Part shown: in pieces, positions 54,422 through 63,082 of the stretch
How positions within the stretch are numbered: position 1 is the stretch's first letter
Layout: every line of letters starts with the position of its first letter
NCBI RefSeq assembly: GCF_014697075.1
Contig: NZ_JACJRE010000011.1
Coordinates: forward strand, 1-64,000
DNA: 64,000 bases
Reading direction: 5' to 3'
Source: Tolypothrix sp. FACHB-123
GTDB lineage: Bacteria; Cyanobacteriota; Cyanobacteriia; Cyanobacteriales; Nostocaceae
Program-made: the position numbers and the translations under genes
Notes under the pieces: model-generated
What the model saw: the letters and a program-made list of their open reading frames with translations, nothing else
The model's database searches: none
What the model was told of the DNA's origin: nothing

Positions 54422-55393
54422 ATGACTAATAATATCTATATATTGATCTTTGCAGCAATTTTAGATTATATAATTGGCGATCCTTGGGGTTGGCCTCATC
54501 CAGTACAAGTGATGGGATGGGGGATTTCTCTGTTTACTAAAGTAGCTGGGAAATATTTTCACCATTCTCTCAGCCAAAGAATAGCTGGAATTTTTCTGAG
54601 TATCGTCTTAATAATTGGTAGTGCAGTTGTCGGCTGGTTAATAATTTACATTGCTAGATGGCTGCATCCAGTATTGGCAATTGTCCTAGAAAGCATAATT
54701 TTAGCTAGTTGTTTTGCTCTTAAAAGTTTGCGAATAGCTGCAATTAATGTGTTAAAACCTTTAACCGCAGGAAACTTAACAGAAGCTCGTGATACTTTAA
54801 GTAATTATGTTGGTCGCGATACTAAAGACCTTTCTGAAGCAGAAGTTTTGCGAGCAATTTTAGAAACTGTAACAGAGAATGCTACTGATGGGGTAATGGC
54901 TCCGTTGTTTTATGCAATTGTCGGCGCATTCATTCCCTTTGTAGGGGCGGCACCATTGGCTTTAGCATATAAAGCTAGTAGTACTCTTGATTCAATGGTG
55001 GGCTATAAAGAAGCACCTTATACTTATTTGGGTTGGTTTAGCGCGCGGTTAGAAGATTATTTAACTTGGGTTCCTTGTCGCTTAACTGTCATCACGCTAG
55101 CGCTATTATCTGGTAAACCTCTGCATGTTTGGCATATTTGTAGCCGAGATGGTGTAAAAGATCCTAGCCCCAATTCGGGTTGGAGTGAGTGCGCCTATGC
55201 GGCGATTTTGGGGGTGCAGATGGGTGGGACAAATTGGTATCGTGGCGTAGCTAAACATAAACCACTTTTGGGAGATGATATTTATCCCATCACCCCTGAT
55301 ACTATTGAATCTGCTTTGCAATTAACGCGCTATTGTTTTTTAATTTGGTTAGGGGTAGCGATCGCTATATTCTTAATACACCTAAACAGGTAA
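54422..55393 (+). CDS. cobD: adenosylcobinamide-phosphate synthase
   Basis: The 323-residue membrane protein starts with ILDYIIGDPWGWPHPVQVMGW, the family signature, and contains LSNYVGRDTKDLSEAEVLRA and ETVTENATDGVMAPLFYA (residues about 140-165), then YKASSTLDSMVGYK. CobD/CbiB attaches the aminopropanol arm to adenosylcobyric acid in vitamin B12 (pseudocobalamin) synthesis. Four to five membrane segments are visible. The start codon is embedded in a heptamer repeat (TGACTAATGACTAATAAT), so this ATG or the lack of a ribosome site may affect expression. Length is normal. Confidence 0.93.
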   Translation: MTNNIYILIFAAILDYIIGDPWGWPHPVQVMGWGISLFTKVAGKYFHHSLSQRIAGIFLSIVLIIGSAVVGWLIIYIARWLHPVLAIVLESIILASCFALKSLRIAAINVLKPLTAGNLTEARDTLSNYVGRDTKDLSEAEVLRAILETVTENATDGVMAPLFYAIVGAFIPFVGAAPLALAYKASSTLDSMVGYKEAPYTYLGWFSARLEDYLTWVPCRLTVITLALLSGKPLHVWHICSRDGVKDPSPNSGWSECAYAAILGVQMGGTNWYRGVAKHKPLLGDDIYPITPDTIESALQLTRYCFLIWLGVAIAIFLIHLNR

Positions 55394-55621
55394 TCATAGA
55401 TATAGGGCATTGGGCATTGGGCAATTCAATTTTGAATTTTGGATTTGCGATAGCGCAGCGTTAACGAGTCCGCGAGCGTCTTTTGGATTGGGTTTGAATC
55501 TAAAATCTAAAATCTAAAATCTAAAATTCCTTGTCTCCCCTGCTCCCTGCGCCTCTGCCTCCCTTCCTTCCTCCAGTCGCTTGGAAATCTGGTATCATGC
55601 ATTACTCAGGGGTATCGGTTT

Positions 55622-56164
55622 ATGGCTATGTCTGTCAAAGTAGTTGAAATTCTCTCAGCGGAAGAACTTCGTCGTACTGTCAATCGCTTGGCTTCGGAAA
55701 TTGTGGAGAGGACGCGCGATTTATCTGGGCTAGTTTTGCTAGGTATTTATACTAGGGGTGTGATGTTAGCTGAGTTATTGGCACGTCAAATTGAGATATT
55801 GGAAGGCGTGACTGTAGAGGTGGGAGCATTAGATATCACATTTTATCGCGATGATTTAGATCAAATTGGGTTACGGACTCCAGCTAAAACCAATATCCCC
55901 TTTGACCTGACAGATAAAACGGTTGTCTTGGTGGATGATGTGATTTTTAAAGGCCGAACAATTCGTGCTGCATTGAATGCGGTCAACGAATACGGTAGAC
56001 CTGAGGTAATTCGTTTAGCTGTTTTGGTAGATAGGGGTCATCGAGAAGTACCAATTCATCCCGATTTTATTGGTAAACAGCTCCCTACGGCAAAAGAAGA
56101 GGTTGTCAAAGTTTATTTACAAGATTGGGATGGAAAAGATGCGGTGGAGTTGATTGGAGATTAG
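55622..56164 (+). CDS. pyrR: PyrR: pyrimidine operon regulator/uracil phosphoribosyltransferase
   Basis: The 180-residue product is a type I phosphoribosyltransferase with [22 protein letters not shown] as the PRPP-binding loop, and the PyrR landmarks [17 protein letters not shown] and [16 protein letters not shown]. PyrR binds pyr mRNA in some bacteria and also makes UMP from uracil and PRPP. No pyr gene or attenuator is next to it, so a catalytic role may prevail here. An internal ATG two codons in is a possible start. It is followed by a decayed TPR gene. Confidence 0.9.
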   Translation: MAMSVKVVEILSAEELRRTVNRLASEIVERTRDLSGLVLLGIYTRGVMLAELLARQIEILEGVTVEVGALDITFYRDDLDQIGLRTPAKTNIPFDLTDKTVVLVDDVIFKGRTIRAALNAVNEYGRPEVIRLAVLVDRGHREVPIHPDFIGKQLPTAKEEVVKVYLQDWDGKDAVELIGD

Positions 56165-56176
56165 TCAACAGTCAAC

Positions 56177-56536
56177 CACGCAGCTTGGTATAACCGGGGT
56201 AATGCTTTACAGGATTTAGGAAAATATTTAGAAGCGATCGCATCTTATGACCAAGCTTAAGTAATTAAACCAGACATACAAAAAGCCTGGAATAATCGAA
56301 GATTAGCATTAACTTTGCTACACAGATACCAAGATGCGATCGCATCCTCTGACCAAGCTTTAGCAATTAAACCAGACATACACAAAGCCTGGTATAACAA
56401 AGCTTGCTGTTACACCTTACTAGGAAATGGGGAATTAGCAATCGAGAACTGAAAAACAGCGATGAAATCATCCCGATGAATGTCGCCAAATAGTAAAAAC
56501 TGACGCTGATTTCGACACAATTAGAAACGATCAACC
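56177..56536 (+). pseudogene. decayed TPR-repeat gene
   Basis: The frame beginning at 56177 reads HAAWYNRGNALQDLGKYLEA then IASYDQA, a stop, VIKPDIQKAWNNR and then two more TPR-like units (LLHRYQDAIASSDQALAIKP; HKAWYNKACCYTLLG). After GELAIEN a stop appears, and the rest of the family's end (NHPDECRQIVKTDADFDTIR) is found in another frame. So there are two stops and a frameshift. This is the typical C-terminus of cyanobacterial TPR proteins, whose last residues are NPDECR...DADFD. No start is seen; the 5' part has been lost. Confidence 0.8.
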
Positions 56537-56545
56537 TTTGTGGCT

Positions 56546-56917
56546 TTAATCTTCCAATGATTTTGTCGTTACTTCAACCGCTGTCACATCAATTGTGCCA
56601 TCGGGAGTAAAGCGGCGAAAATGGCGATTTTGGACTAACAATTGCTCGCTACAGTTAGGACATTGTAATTGACTATTATTTAACCCTGTAAATTCATATC
56701 GGCATACAGGACATTGATCGACAACTAAGTTCCGTTGCAGCCACCAGCGAAAGCCAAAAAAGGCAATTACTGGTGCCAATAGCAACAGTCCGAAAATAAA
56801 CAGTAGTGAATTCACTAACCAACCCAAGCCTAAAGATGCTAGCAACCAAAAAACGGCTAACAACGTGAGCCAAGGGCGAAGACTTTCAAGCTGTGATGGA
56901 AAAGATTTAAGGCTCAT
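56546..56917 (-). CDS. small membrane protein with a C-terminal zinc ribbon
   Basis: The 123-residue product has two membrane helices (residues 15-34 LTLLAVFWLLASLGLG and 37-57 LLFIFGLLLLAPVIAFFGF), then a zinc ribbon formed by CPVCRYEF and CPNCSEQLLVQNRHFRRF. A polar end follows (DVTAVEVTTKSLED). I recall similar small proteins in cyanobacteria without known function; the ribbon is probably cytoplasmic. It lies convergent with the TPR pseudogene, 10 bases past its end. Confidence 0.78.
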   Translation of the reverse strand: MSLKSFPSQLESLRPWLTLLAVFWLLASLGLGWLVNSLLFIFGLLLLAPVIAFFGFRWWLQRNLVVDQCPVCRYEFTGLNNSQLQCPNCSEQLLVQNRHFRRFTPDGTIDVTAVEVTTKSLED

Positions 56918-57076
56918 TTTTAAAATGTCTTGTTGCTCTCTTTCTAGGATAGCGAGTTTAGTTCATAGTCAATAGTTAATGGTCAACTGTCAAGGGTTCT
57001 AAACTGCGTATATTTTAAAACCTAGAATTTGTAAAATCAGAAGAAACAAACCCACTGCCGAAAACGGAAATTCATT

Positions 57077-57263
57077 GGTGTCAACTTAACGCGAAACCCG
57101 CTTTGTAGCAAGGTTTTTACCCTCACCCCCAACCCCTCTCCCACCGGGAGAGGGGAGCAAGAGATTTAATTCCCCTTCTCATGGGGGAGAAGGGGTTAGG
57201 GGATGAGGGCGAGGGTTTTTGTACAACACGCGCCGTATATAGCTTTTAGCTTAAGTTGACACC
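57077..57263. mobile_element. 187-bp miniature inverted-repeat element with GGTGTCAACTTAA ends
   Basis: Perfect 13-bp inverted repeats, GGTGTCAACTTAA and TTAAGTTGACACC. Inside lies a large GC palindrome (CCCCAACCCCTCTCCC with GAGAAGGGGTTAGGGG). No coding capacity; a flanking direct repeat is not obvious. Confidence 0.75.
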
Positions 57264-57292
57264 TAAGCCCAATGCCCAATGCCCCATGCCCT

Positions 57293-58447
57293 TCACAGTA
57301 ACTCCTGTAACCGTTTTTGCAAAGCATCTATCCCAAAAAGCGCGATCGCTTGTTCTCTGAGCCAATGTCCGTCACAACGTTGGTCAACTCCTGTGAGTAT
57401 TTCTATACAAGCATTAGCTACAGCTTTGGGGTCACGGTGAGGAACGCGCCAGCCTAAATTACCATCTTGCAAGGGGTCGGCAGAACCATCATCATCACCG
57501 GAGAGTACAGGTATACCGCAAGCCATTGCTTCTAAATACACAATACCAAAGCCTTCTTGGGAAGGCATGATGTAGGCGTCAGCTAGGCGGTAATGTGCCA
57601 TTAATTCTTCTGTGGGGACGAAGCCGGCAAAAATTACGCGATCGCTTACACCTAAATCTTTGGTTAATTGTGCTAATCTCGGTTGGTCATCGCCACGACC
57701 AATAATTAAGTATTTGACATCGGGGAAAATTTGCAAAATTTGCGGTAATGCCCGAATTGTCACATCAACACCTTTATATATATCTCCCGACCACAGTCTA
57801 GCTACTGTCAGCAAAACTCTGGCATTATCTAAGCCATACTTGGCTATTAATTCTGGCTGTTTGGTTCCTGGTGTAAATTTATCGCCATCAATAGCACAGG
57901 GTAGTATTTTTACTTTGTTTGTATCGATAAAATTAGCCGCACAGCAGCGATCGCGACTGTAACGGCTAATTGTCCAGATCCCTGATGCCGATCTGAGTGC
58001 CTGACGTTCTCTATCGGGTAACGGTTCCCAAACTTCTTTGCCGTAAGTTAAGACTGTGTAAGGAATTCCTAAAGGTTGGCAAAGAGTTTGCACTAGTTTG
58101 GCTAAATTGATGTGACCGCAAAAAACATGCTGAGGACGTTGTAGCAGCAGACACTTCAATAGCGCCAATGTCATTTTTAATCTACCCAGCTGGGGGGATT
58201 GGTTTTGAAAACCATGAAATCGCAGTTTTTCATCCCAACCATGTGCAGAGTCTGGGCGATCGCGTAGCACGAATACCTCTGCTTGATAGGTGGGATTCAA
58301 TTTTTCATAGGCACGGAAAATATCTTTAACGTAGGACTGAATACCACCCTCATGTACAAAAATTTCTAAAAACACAAATACATGATTGGCTTGGCGATTA
58401 ACTTGAGTATTTAAATTAAAGTTTGCGCTCACTTTAGCGATCGGCAT
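57293..58447 (-). CDS. glycosyltransferase family 4 protein
   Basis: The 384-residue product has the GT-B fold of GT4: an N-terminal domain with HVFVFLEIFVHEGGIQSYV, and the C-terminal nucleotide-sugar domain with VLLTVARLWSGDIYKGVDVTIRA, YLIIGRGDDQPRLAQLTKDL and PSQEGFGIVYLEAMACGIPVL (the E-x7-E motif). It transfers a sugar from a nucleotide donor, probably during polysaccharide synthesis; the substrate is unknown. No other polysaccharide gene is adjacent, and no membrane segment is visible. The start is the ATG at 58447. Confidence 0.88.
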   Translation of the reverse strand: MPIAKVSANFNLNTQVNRQANHVFVFLEIFVHEGGIQSYVKDIFRAYEKLNPTYQAEVFVLRDRPDSAHGWDEKLRFHGFQNQSPQLGRLKMTLALLKCLLLQRPQHVFCGHINLAKLVQTLCQPLGIPYTVLTYGKEVWEPLPDRERQALRSASGIWTISRYSRDRCCAANFIDTNKVKILPCAIDGDKFTPGTKQPELIAKYGLDNARVLLTVARLWSGDIYKGVDVTIRALPQILQIFPDVKYLIIGRGDDQPRLAQLTKDLGVSDRVIFAGFVPTEELMAHYRLADAYIMPSQEGFGIVYLEAMACGIPVLSGDDDGSADPLQDGNLGWRVPHRDPKAVANACIEILTGVDQRCDGHWLREQAIALFGIDALQKRLQELL

Positions 58448-58582
58448 TATTAAGTAGTATTTTTTAACCAGAATTTTAGTGATGGAAAATCCAAAACTAA
58501 AACCATCCCACCCTCAAAAAGGATGGGATTTGGCGTCAACGGTCAACCGTCAACCATCAACAATTCTAGTTGACTACTATTT

Positions 58583-58924
58583 TTACTTAGAAGTGGTATT
58601 AATGGCGACAGTAAGATTAGGGGTTAGTCTCAGCCAGATAATTGCTGCGGAATTAATTAATAAGCAAGTAATTGCTAAAGCTAACAAGATATAAGTCGGT
58701 AGCATGACTACACCGACGAGAAACCAGCTATAGACATGCATTACCATTACTAAAGCAAAAATACTGGCAATTCCCGCCGATAGCCATAGGTGATGTGATG
58801 GGCGACGGAATGCAGCCAGAAACATTGTCAGAATTGTGGTTAGTAAGTTGGCTGGCACCAAAAATGCGCAAATACTGATGCAGTTGGCGCGGGAGAACTC
58901 AGCTAAGGTATGGAAATCGAGCAT
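58583..58924 (-). CDS. small membrane protein of unknown function
   Basis: The start at 58924 (MLDFHTLAEFSRANC) gives 113 residues; the longer open frame adds 37 residues rich in Y/K/I that look non-coding. Three or four membrane segments are visible (ISICAFLVPANLLTTIL; LWLSAGIASIFALVMVMH; WFLVGVVMLPTYILLALAITCLL; INSAAIIWL). A conserved-looking HVYSW lies between two of them. No family was recognised. No ribosome site is apparent upstream, which is common in cyanobacteria. Confidence 0.6.
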   Translation of the reverse strand: MLDFHTLAEFSRANCISICAFLVPANLLTTILTMFLAAFRRPSHHLWLSAGIASIFALVMVMHVYSWFLVGVVMLPTYILLALAITCLLINSAAIIWLRLTPNLTVAINTTSK

Positions 58925-59117
58925 CAATGTGTGGGGATAATGTTCGCATATACTAACAAATTTAATATATTTAAATTTAATATATTTATAAATAATTGAA
59001 CTTACCTTAGCATCATAATGCAGTGAATACATCAAATATGTTACATAATTTAAATTAATCTCTGCAATTGTGAATAGTTAATCAGGGGTATGGTGGGTAA
59101 TGCCCACCATCGTGAAA

Positions 59118-59519
59118 TTAACCCATTAAAATCACTGTATCGATGACATGAATTACGCCATTATCTGCTTCGATATCGGCTGCTAAGACGGTGGCGTTTT
59201 TCACTTCAAAACCATCAGAACAGTCAATTTTAATTGGTGAACCTTCGACGGAAGTTACTGTTCCTAATTTCTCTAAGTCAGCCTTGAAGAGCTTTCCAGG
59301 CACTACATGAAATGTCAAAATCCGTGCTAATTGGGGAATGTTTTGCACGAGAGTTTGAATAGTTCCTGGTGGTAACTTAGCAAAAGCATCATCATTTGGT
59401 GCAAAGACTGTGAAGGGGCCAGGACTTTTTAATGTTTCTACTAAACCTGCAACTTGGACAGCAGTTACTAGGGTTTTAAAAGAGTCAGCCGAAACAGCAA
59501 TATCAACAATATCAGCCAT
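59118..59519 (-). CDS. fasciclin (FAS1) domain protein
   Basis: The 133-residue product is a single FAS1 domain: [33 protein letters not shown], and [12 protein letters not shown] at the end, all at the usual spacing. FAS1 domains mediate adhesion; cyanobacterial single-domain members are often cytosolic or periplasmic with unclear role. No signal peptide is seen, so the place in the cell is unsure. AGGTG 6 bases upstream supports the ATG at 59519 over a GTG at 59528. Confidence 0.9.
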   Translation of the reverse strand: MADIVDIAVSADSFKTLVTAVQVAGLVETLKSPGPFTVFAPNDDAFAKLPPGTIQTLVQNIPQLARILTFHVVPGKLFKADLEKLGTVTSVEGSPIKIDCSDGFEVKNATVLAADIEADNGVIHVIDTVILMG

Positions 59520-59665
59520 ATTTTTCACCTGAATATGCGTATGTTATCTTAAAGGATAGTAAACTATTTTTAAGCTATATTAAATAAATTTAGCGGTAAA
59601 TAGGGCTGTAAGTATATAGTGCGATCGCCCTATGATTGTCATAGATGAATCTCTGTGTAAGCAAA

Positions 59666-60610
59666 ATGTCCGAGCGTAGTTACGCCATTCTAGGAACTGG
59701 TGCATTAGGTGGCTTTTATGGTGCGAAATTGCAAAAAGCTGGTTTAGATGTCCACTTTTTGCTTAAGAGTGATTATGAATATGTCAAAGATTCTGGTTTG
59801 GTGGTGGAATCTGTAGATGGTGATTTCACCCTACCCCAAGTTAATGCTTATAATGATGTGACAAAAATGCCTCAGTGCGATGTGGTAGTTGTGGCACTGA
59901 AGACGACACAAAATCATTTATTACCACAGATGTTACCACCCGTTGTCAAAGCGGGTGGGGTGGTGTTGATATTGCAAAACGGGTTAGCTGTGGAAGAAGA
60001 AGTTGCAGCGATAGTTAGCAATGTGACTATAATCGGTGGCTTGTGTTTCCTTTGTTCTAATAAAGTCGGTGCTGGACATATTCGCCACCTAGATTATGGA
60101 CAAATTACCTTAGGAGAATATACGTCAGGTTATCAGGCTTGCGGAATTACCGAGAAGATGCAGCAAGTAGCTGATGATTTTATTCATGCGGGTATTTCTA
60201 TAGAATTAACGGAAGATTTATTATTAGGGCGATGGAAAAAGCTGGTGTGGAATATTCCTTATAATGGGCTATCTGTGATTCTTAACGCCAGAACTGATGA
60301 ATTAATGGCTTATGAGCATACGCGCAAATTAGCGGAACAGTTGATGTATGAAGTTGCTGCTGGGGCGAAAAGTTGCGATCGCATTATTCCCGAAAGCTTT
60401 ATTCAATTGATGCTCGATTATACTGTGAAGATGAAGCCTTATCGTACCAGCATGAAAATTGACGCTGATGAAGGGCGTCCTTTAGAAGTAGAAGCAATTT
60501 TTGGTACTCCATTACGCAAAGCTCAAGCTGCGGGTGTATATTTACCGCAGATTAACTGTTTATATCAGCAGCTTAAGTTTTTGGATGGGCGGTTGATGGT
60601 TGATGGTTGA
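59666..60610 (+). CDS. 2-dehydropantoate 2-reductase family protein
   Basis: The 314-residue product starts SERSYAILGTGALGGFYGA, an NADPH-binding GxGxxG motif, and contains VVVALKTTQNHLL, LILQNGLAVEE, and WKKLVWNIPYNGLSVILNA, typical of ketopantoate reductases (PanE/ApbA). PanE reduces ketopantoate to pantoate in coenzyme A synthesis; paralogues with other roles are common, so the gene symbol is left open. An ATG 21 bases earlier is another start. The stop codon is provided by a TTGATGG heptamer repeat, which begins in the last few codons and alters the C-terminus. Confidence 0.83.
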   Translation: MSERSYAILGTGALGGFYGAKLQKAGLDVHFLLKSDYEYVKDSGLVVESVDGDFTLPQVNAYNDVTKMPQCDVVVVALKTTQNHLLPQMLPPVVKAGGVVLILQNGLAVEEEVAAIVSNVTIIGGLCFLCSNKVGAGHIRHLDYGQITLGEYTSGYQACGITEKMQQVADDFIHAGISIELTEDLLLGRWKKLVWNIPYNGLSVILNARTDELMAYEHTRKLAEQLMYEVAAGAKSCDRIIPESFIQLMLDYTVKMKPYRTSMKIDADEGRPLEVEAIFGTPLRKAQAAGVYLPQINCLYQQLKFLDGRLMVDG

Positions 60611-60732
60611 TGGTTGATGGTTGACGGTTGACTGTTGATGGTTGATGGTTGATGGTTGACGGTTGACGGTTGACGGTTGACGGTTGACGGTTGACGGTTG
60701 ACGGTTGACGGTTGACGGTTGATGGTTGATGG
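60594..60732. repeat. heptamer STRR array (TTGATGG/TTGACGG)
   Basis: About 19 tandem heptamers, nearly perfect, begin inside the last codons of the reductase gene and end at GATGGATAAAAAAATC. The central part is almost pure GGTTGAC. Confidence 0.9.
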
Positions 60733-60756
60733 ATAAAAAAATCTCTCGCATACCCG

Positions 60757-60848
60757 AAATAACGCCCGCAGGCTCAAAGCCACTGGCTCACGCTACAAAG
60801 CCCACCTTTGTGGGCTAAATTTTCTTAGTCCACAAAGGTGGGCTTTGT
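60757..60848. repeat. dispersed repeat of the ATAACGCCC...GTGGGCT family, copy 2
   Basis: AATAACGCCCGCAGGCT, then TACAAAGCCCACC, TTTGTGGGCTAAATTTT and CACAAAGGTGGGCTTTG. The last two blocks pair with each other (AAAGCCCACCTTTGTGG with CCACAAAGGTGGGCTTT). It lies between the STRR array and the CRISPR array. Confidence 0.6.
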
Positions 60849-60916
60849 TCAATTAGCCGCACCCTTCCAGGGTGACGGCGGTTTATTGGGTAAGTGAGGG
60901 GTTGGGAGTGAGGATA

Positions 60917-62098
60917 AATAGGGATTAAGGGTAATTGCAATTTGTCCAGGTTGTATTCCAAGGGGTTTTCTCAAGGTTTCAATCCCTAATAGGGATTAAG
61001 GGTAATTGCAATGACCTACAAGTAGCACCAGGCGCGAATACTTCACCATGTTTCAATCCCTAATAGGGATTAAGGGTAATTGCAATTCTTAGTGATTTTT
61101 ACATCACGCTTTGGGTTTCTGGGGTTTCAATCCCTAATAGGGATTAAGGGTAATTGCAATGGCTGCATTCTCTCGAACTGGAGACAGCCCCACTTGTTTC
61201 AATCCCTAATAGGGATTAAGGGTAATTGCAATGCTGCGCATTTCGCTTAAACCTTGAAAAATTTTCCGTTTCAATCCCTAATAGGGATTAAGGGTAATTG
61301 CAATATACTGACTTGCTGAAGATTTTGAAAGCTACTAGTTTCAATCCCTAATAGGGATTAAGGGTAATTGCAATGCGTTTTTGTAATTTTTAGAAATTGT
61401 AGTCTACAAAGTTTCAATCCCTAATAGGGATTAAGGGTAATTGCAATATTGCTTTTTTAAATCTTTTACCCGTATATTAGAGTTTCAATCCCTAATAGGG
61501 ATTAAGGGTAATTGCAATATGGTCTTAAAAGCTGAGGGTTACAATCAGGATTCCTGTTTCAATCCCTAATAGGGATTAAGGGTAATTGCAATTTGCTCAA
61601 CTCGTCATAATCGCCGCTTTGTTTGATTGTTTCAATCCCTAATAGGGATTAAGGGTAATTGCAATATAAAGAAGGGTAATAGAAATCACTCACCGCAAGT
61701 TTCAATCCCTAATAGGGATTAAGGGTAATTGCAATATCAGAGGCAGAAAGCCTGTTACTCATGTTGTCGGGTTTCAATCCCTAATAGGGATTAAGGGTAA
61801 TTGCAATCTGATTGAGTAGTAATAATATAGCTGCGTTCTAAGTTTCAATCCCTAATAGGGATTAAGGGTAATTGCAATTTCAAATCTCCAGCAAGCTTTG
61901 AGTTGTGCTGGAAAGTGTGTTTCAATCCCTAATAGGGATTAAGGGTAATTGCAATGCCTAACTCAAACCAGTGGCTACGGTCAACATAGTGTTTCAATCC
62001 CTAATAGGGATTAAGGGTAATTGCAATGTTAGCTCTGTTGCTAAATCTGGGTTTGAGCCGCGTTTCAATCCCTAATAGGGATTAAGGGTAATTGCAAT
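60917..62098 (-). CRISPR. orphan CRISPR array: 16 full 37-bp repeats plus one truncated repeat
   Basis: On the plus strand each repeat starts GTTTCAATCCCTAATAGGG and ends GGTAATTGCAAT; the first full repeat is 60976-61012 and the last 62062-62098. Spacers are 33-38 bases and all different; there are 16 of them. Read on the minus strand the repeat ends GGGATTGAAAC, giving the ATTGAAAC 5' handle usual for crRNAs of type I and III systems, so transcription should run right to left. A truncated repeat at 60917-60941, lacking its outer 12 bases, is then the leader-distal end. The repeat holds a near-palindrome AATCCCTAATAGGGATT. No cas gene is within the window. Confidence 0.97.
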
Positions 62099-62406
62099 CG
62101 CGGAAGCCTAAAAGCTAAGTGATATGAGGTTTTCAAGGTTCTGTTGCGCGGATAGGTGAATCATAACATACACCAGAGTAAAAAAGCAAAGCCAAAAATT
62201 CTCAAAGCCATACTGTGTAAGCCGCGCGGCTGACGAAATAGCAATTAACACTTGAAAGTCTTACACAAAAAGAATTTCGGTCATTTTTGTGGAAACTGTT
62301 TTTGCAACACCTACCCAGTCGCGCAAATTTTGTAAAAGGAATTATGCGATCGCTTCAGATGATTTAATTCTTGTTCCAGGCCATATCATCGTGAGCTTGG
62401 TTTTTT
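62099..62406 (-). promoter_or_regulatory. putative CRISPR leader region
   Basis: This is the flank next to the intact end of the array, where the leader and promoter should lie if transcription goes right to left. It is moderately AT-rich near the array and has no gene. No promoter boxes could be assigned with confidence. Confidence 0.45.
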
Positions 62407-62493
62407 GTGGTCAGGCTTGCTGATTATCCCCATTTTCTCAAACCTAAGCACAAATTTCAATTGTGGTTATTGATTATGCGATCGCATTTGCTG

Positions 62494-62735
62494 CTTTTGA
62501 TACTACAATTGCCATTTTCGATAATACAATTGCTGCTTTTGATACTACAATTGCCATTTTCGATAATACAATTGCTGCTTTTGATACTACAATTGCCATT
62601 TTTGATAATACAATTGCTGCTTTTGATACTACAATTGCCATTTTTGATAATACAATTGCTGCTTTTGATACTACAATTGCCATTTTCGATAATACAATTG
62701 CGATTTCCAATAATACAATTGCTATTTCTGCGATA
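62494..62735. repeat. tandem array B: about eleven copies of a 21-bp unit (42-bp double unit)
   Basis: Two alternating 21-bp half-units, TTTTGATACTACAATTGCC(AT) and TTT(C/T)GATAATACAATTGCT(GC), run in a row with few changes, decaying at the right end. Because the unit is a multiple of three, several frames stay open on both strands; I treat those as by-products. The unit has one T/A-run per 21 bases, equal to two helical turns. It ends about 350 bases before the gene at 63083. Confidence 0.9.
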
Positions 62736-62747
62736 TCTCAAGCAGGC

Positions 62748-62901
62748 TAATACCAATTTCATGTGAAGTTGCACATATTTAGATCCCCCTAAATCCCCCT
62801 TGAAAAGGGGGACTTTGATAAATTTCTTCCGGTTCCCCCCTTTTTTCAAGGGGGGCTAGGGGGGATCGAATTCTATGCAGCTTCATAAAGAATTGGTATA
62901 A
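62748..62901. mobile_element. miniature element, TAATACCAATT family, copy 3, with nested hairpin
   Basis: The inverted ends are TAATACCAATTTCATGTGAA and TTCATAAAGAATTGGTATAA with further pairing inward. The inside is itself a large inverted repeat (GATCCCCCTAAATCCCCC with GGGGGGCTAGGGGGGATC). No coding capacity. Confidence 0.75.
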
Positions 62902-63082
62902 GCTGACTCAATTAGCGATCGCTGTTAAAGCATAATCCCAAAAAGACTAATAAATGAGTAAAAACACCGATAAATTGGGAAATATTGCTTTTTAGGTGAA
63001 ATTAATTCCCAAAATCTACCCATCTCAGCTATAAGGTCATTCTCTTATCTTAAAAGAGTACCTTATATAAAGAGAATCTAAA

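Noticed and set aside
60560-60783. Two frames reading QPSTVNR repeats
   Set aside because: They are translations of the heptamer array.
60917-62406. Cas genes or a tracrRNA-like sequence around the CRISPR array
   Set aside because: No open frame of Cas size and no anti-repeat was seen outside the array.
62407-62849. Open frames on both strands in tandem array B, with 14-residue repeats
   Set aside because: The 42-bp period is a multiple of three, so several frames stay open at once; none has a ribosome site or a non-repeat domain.
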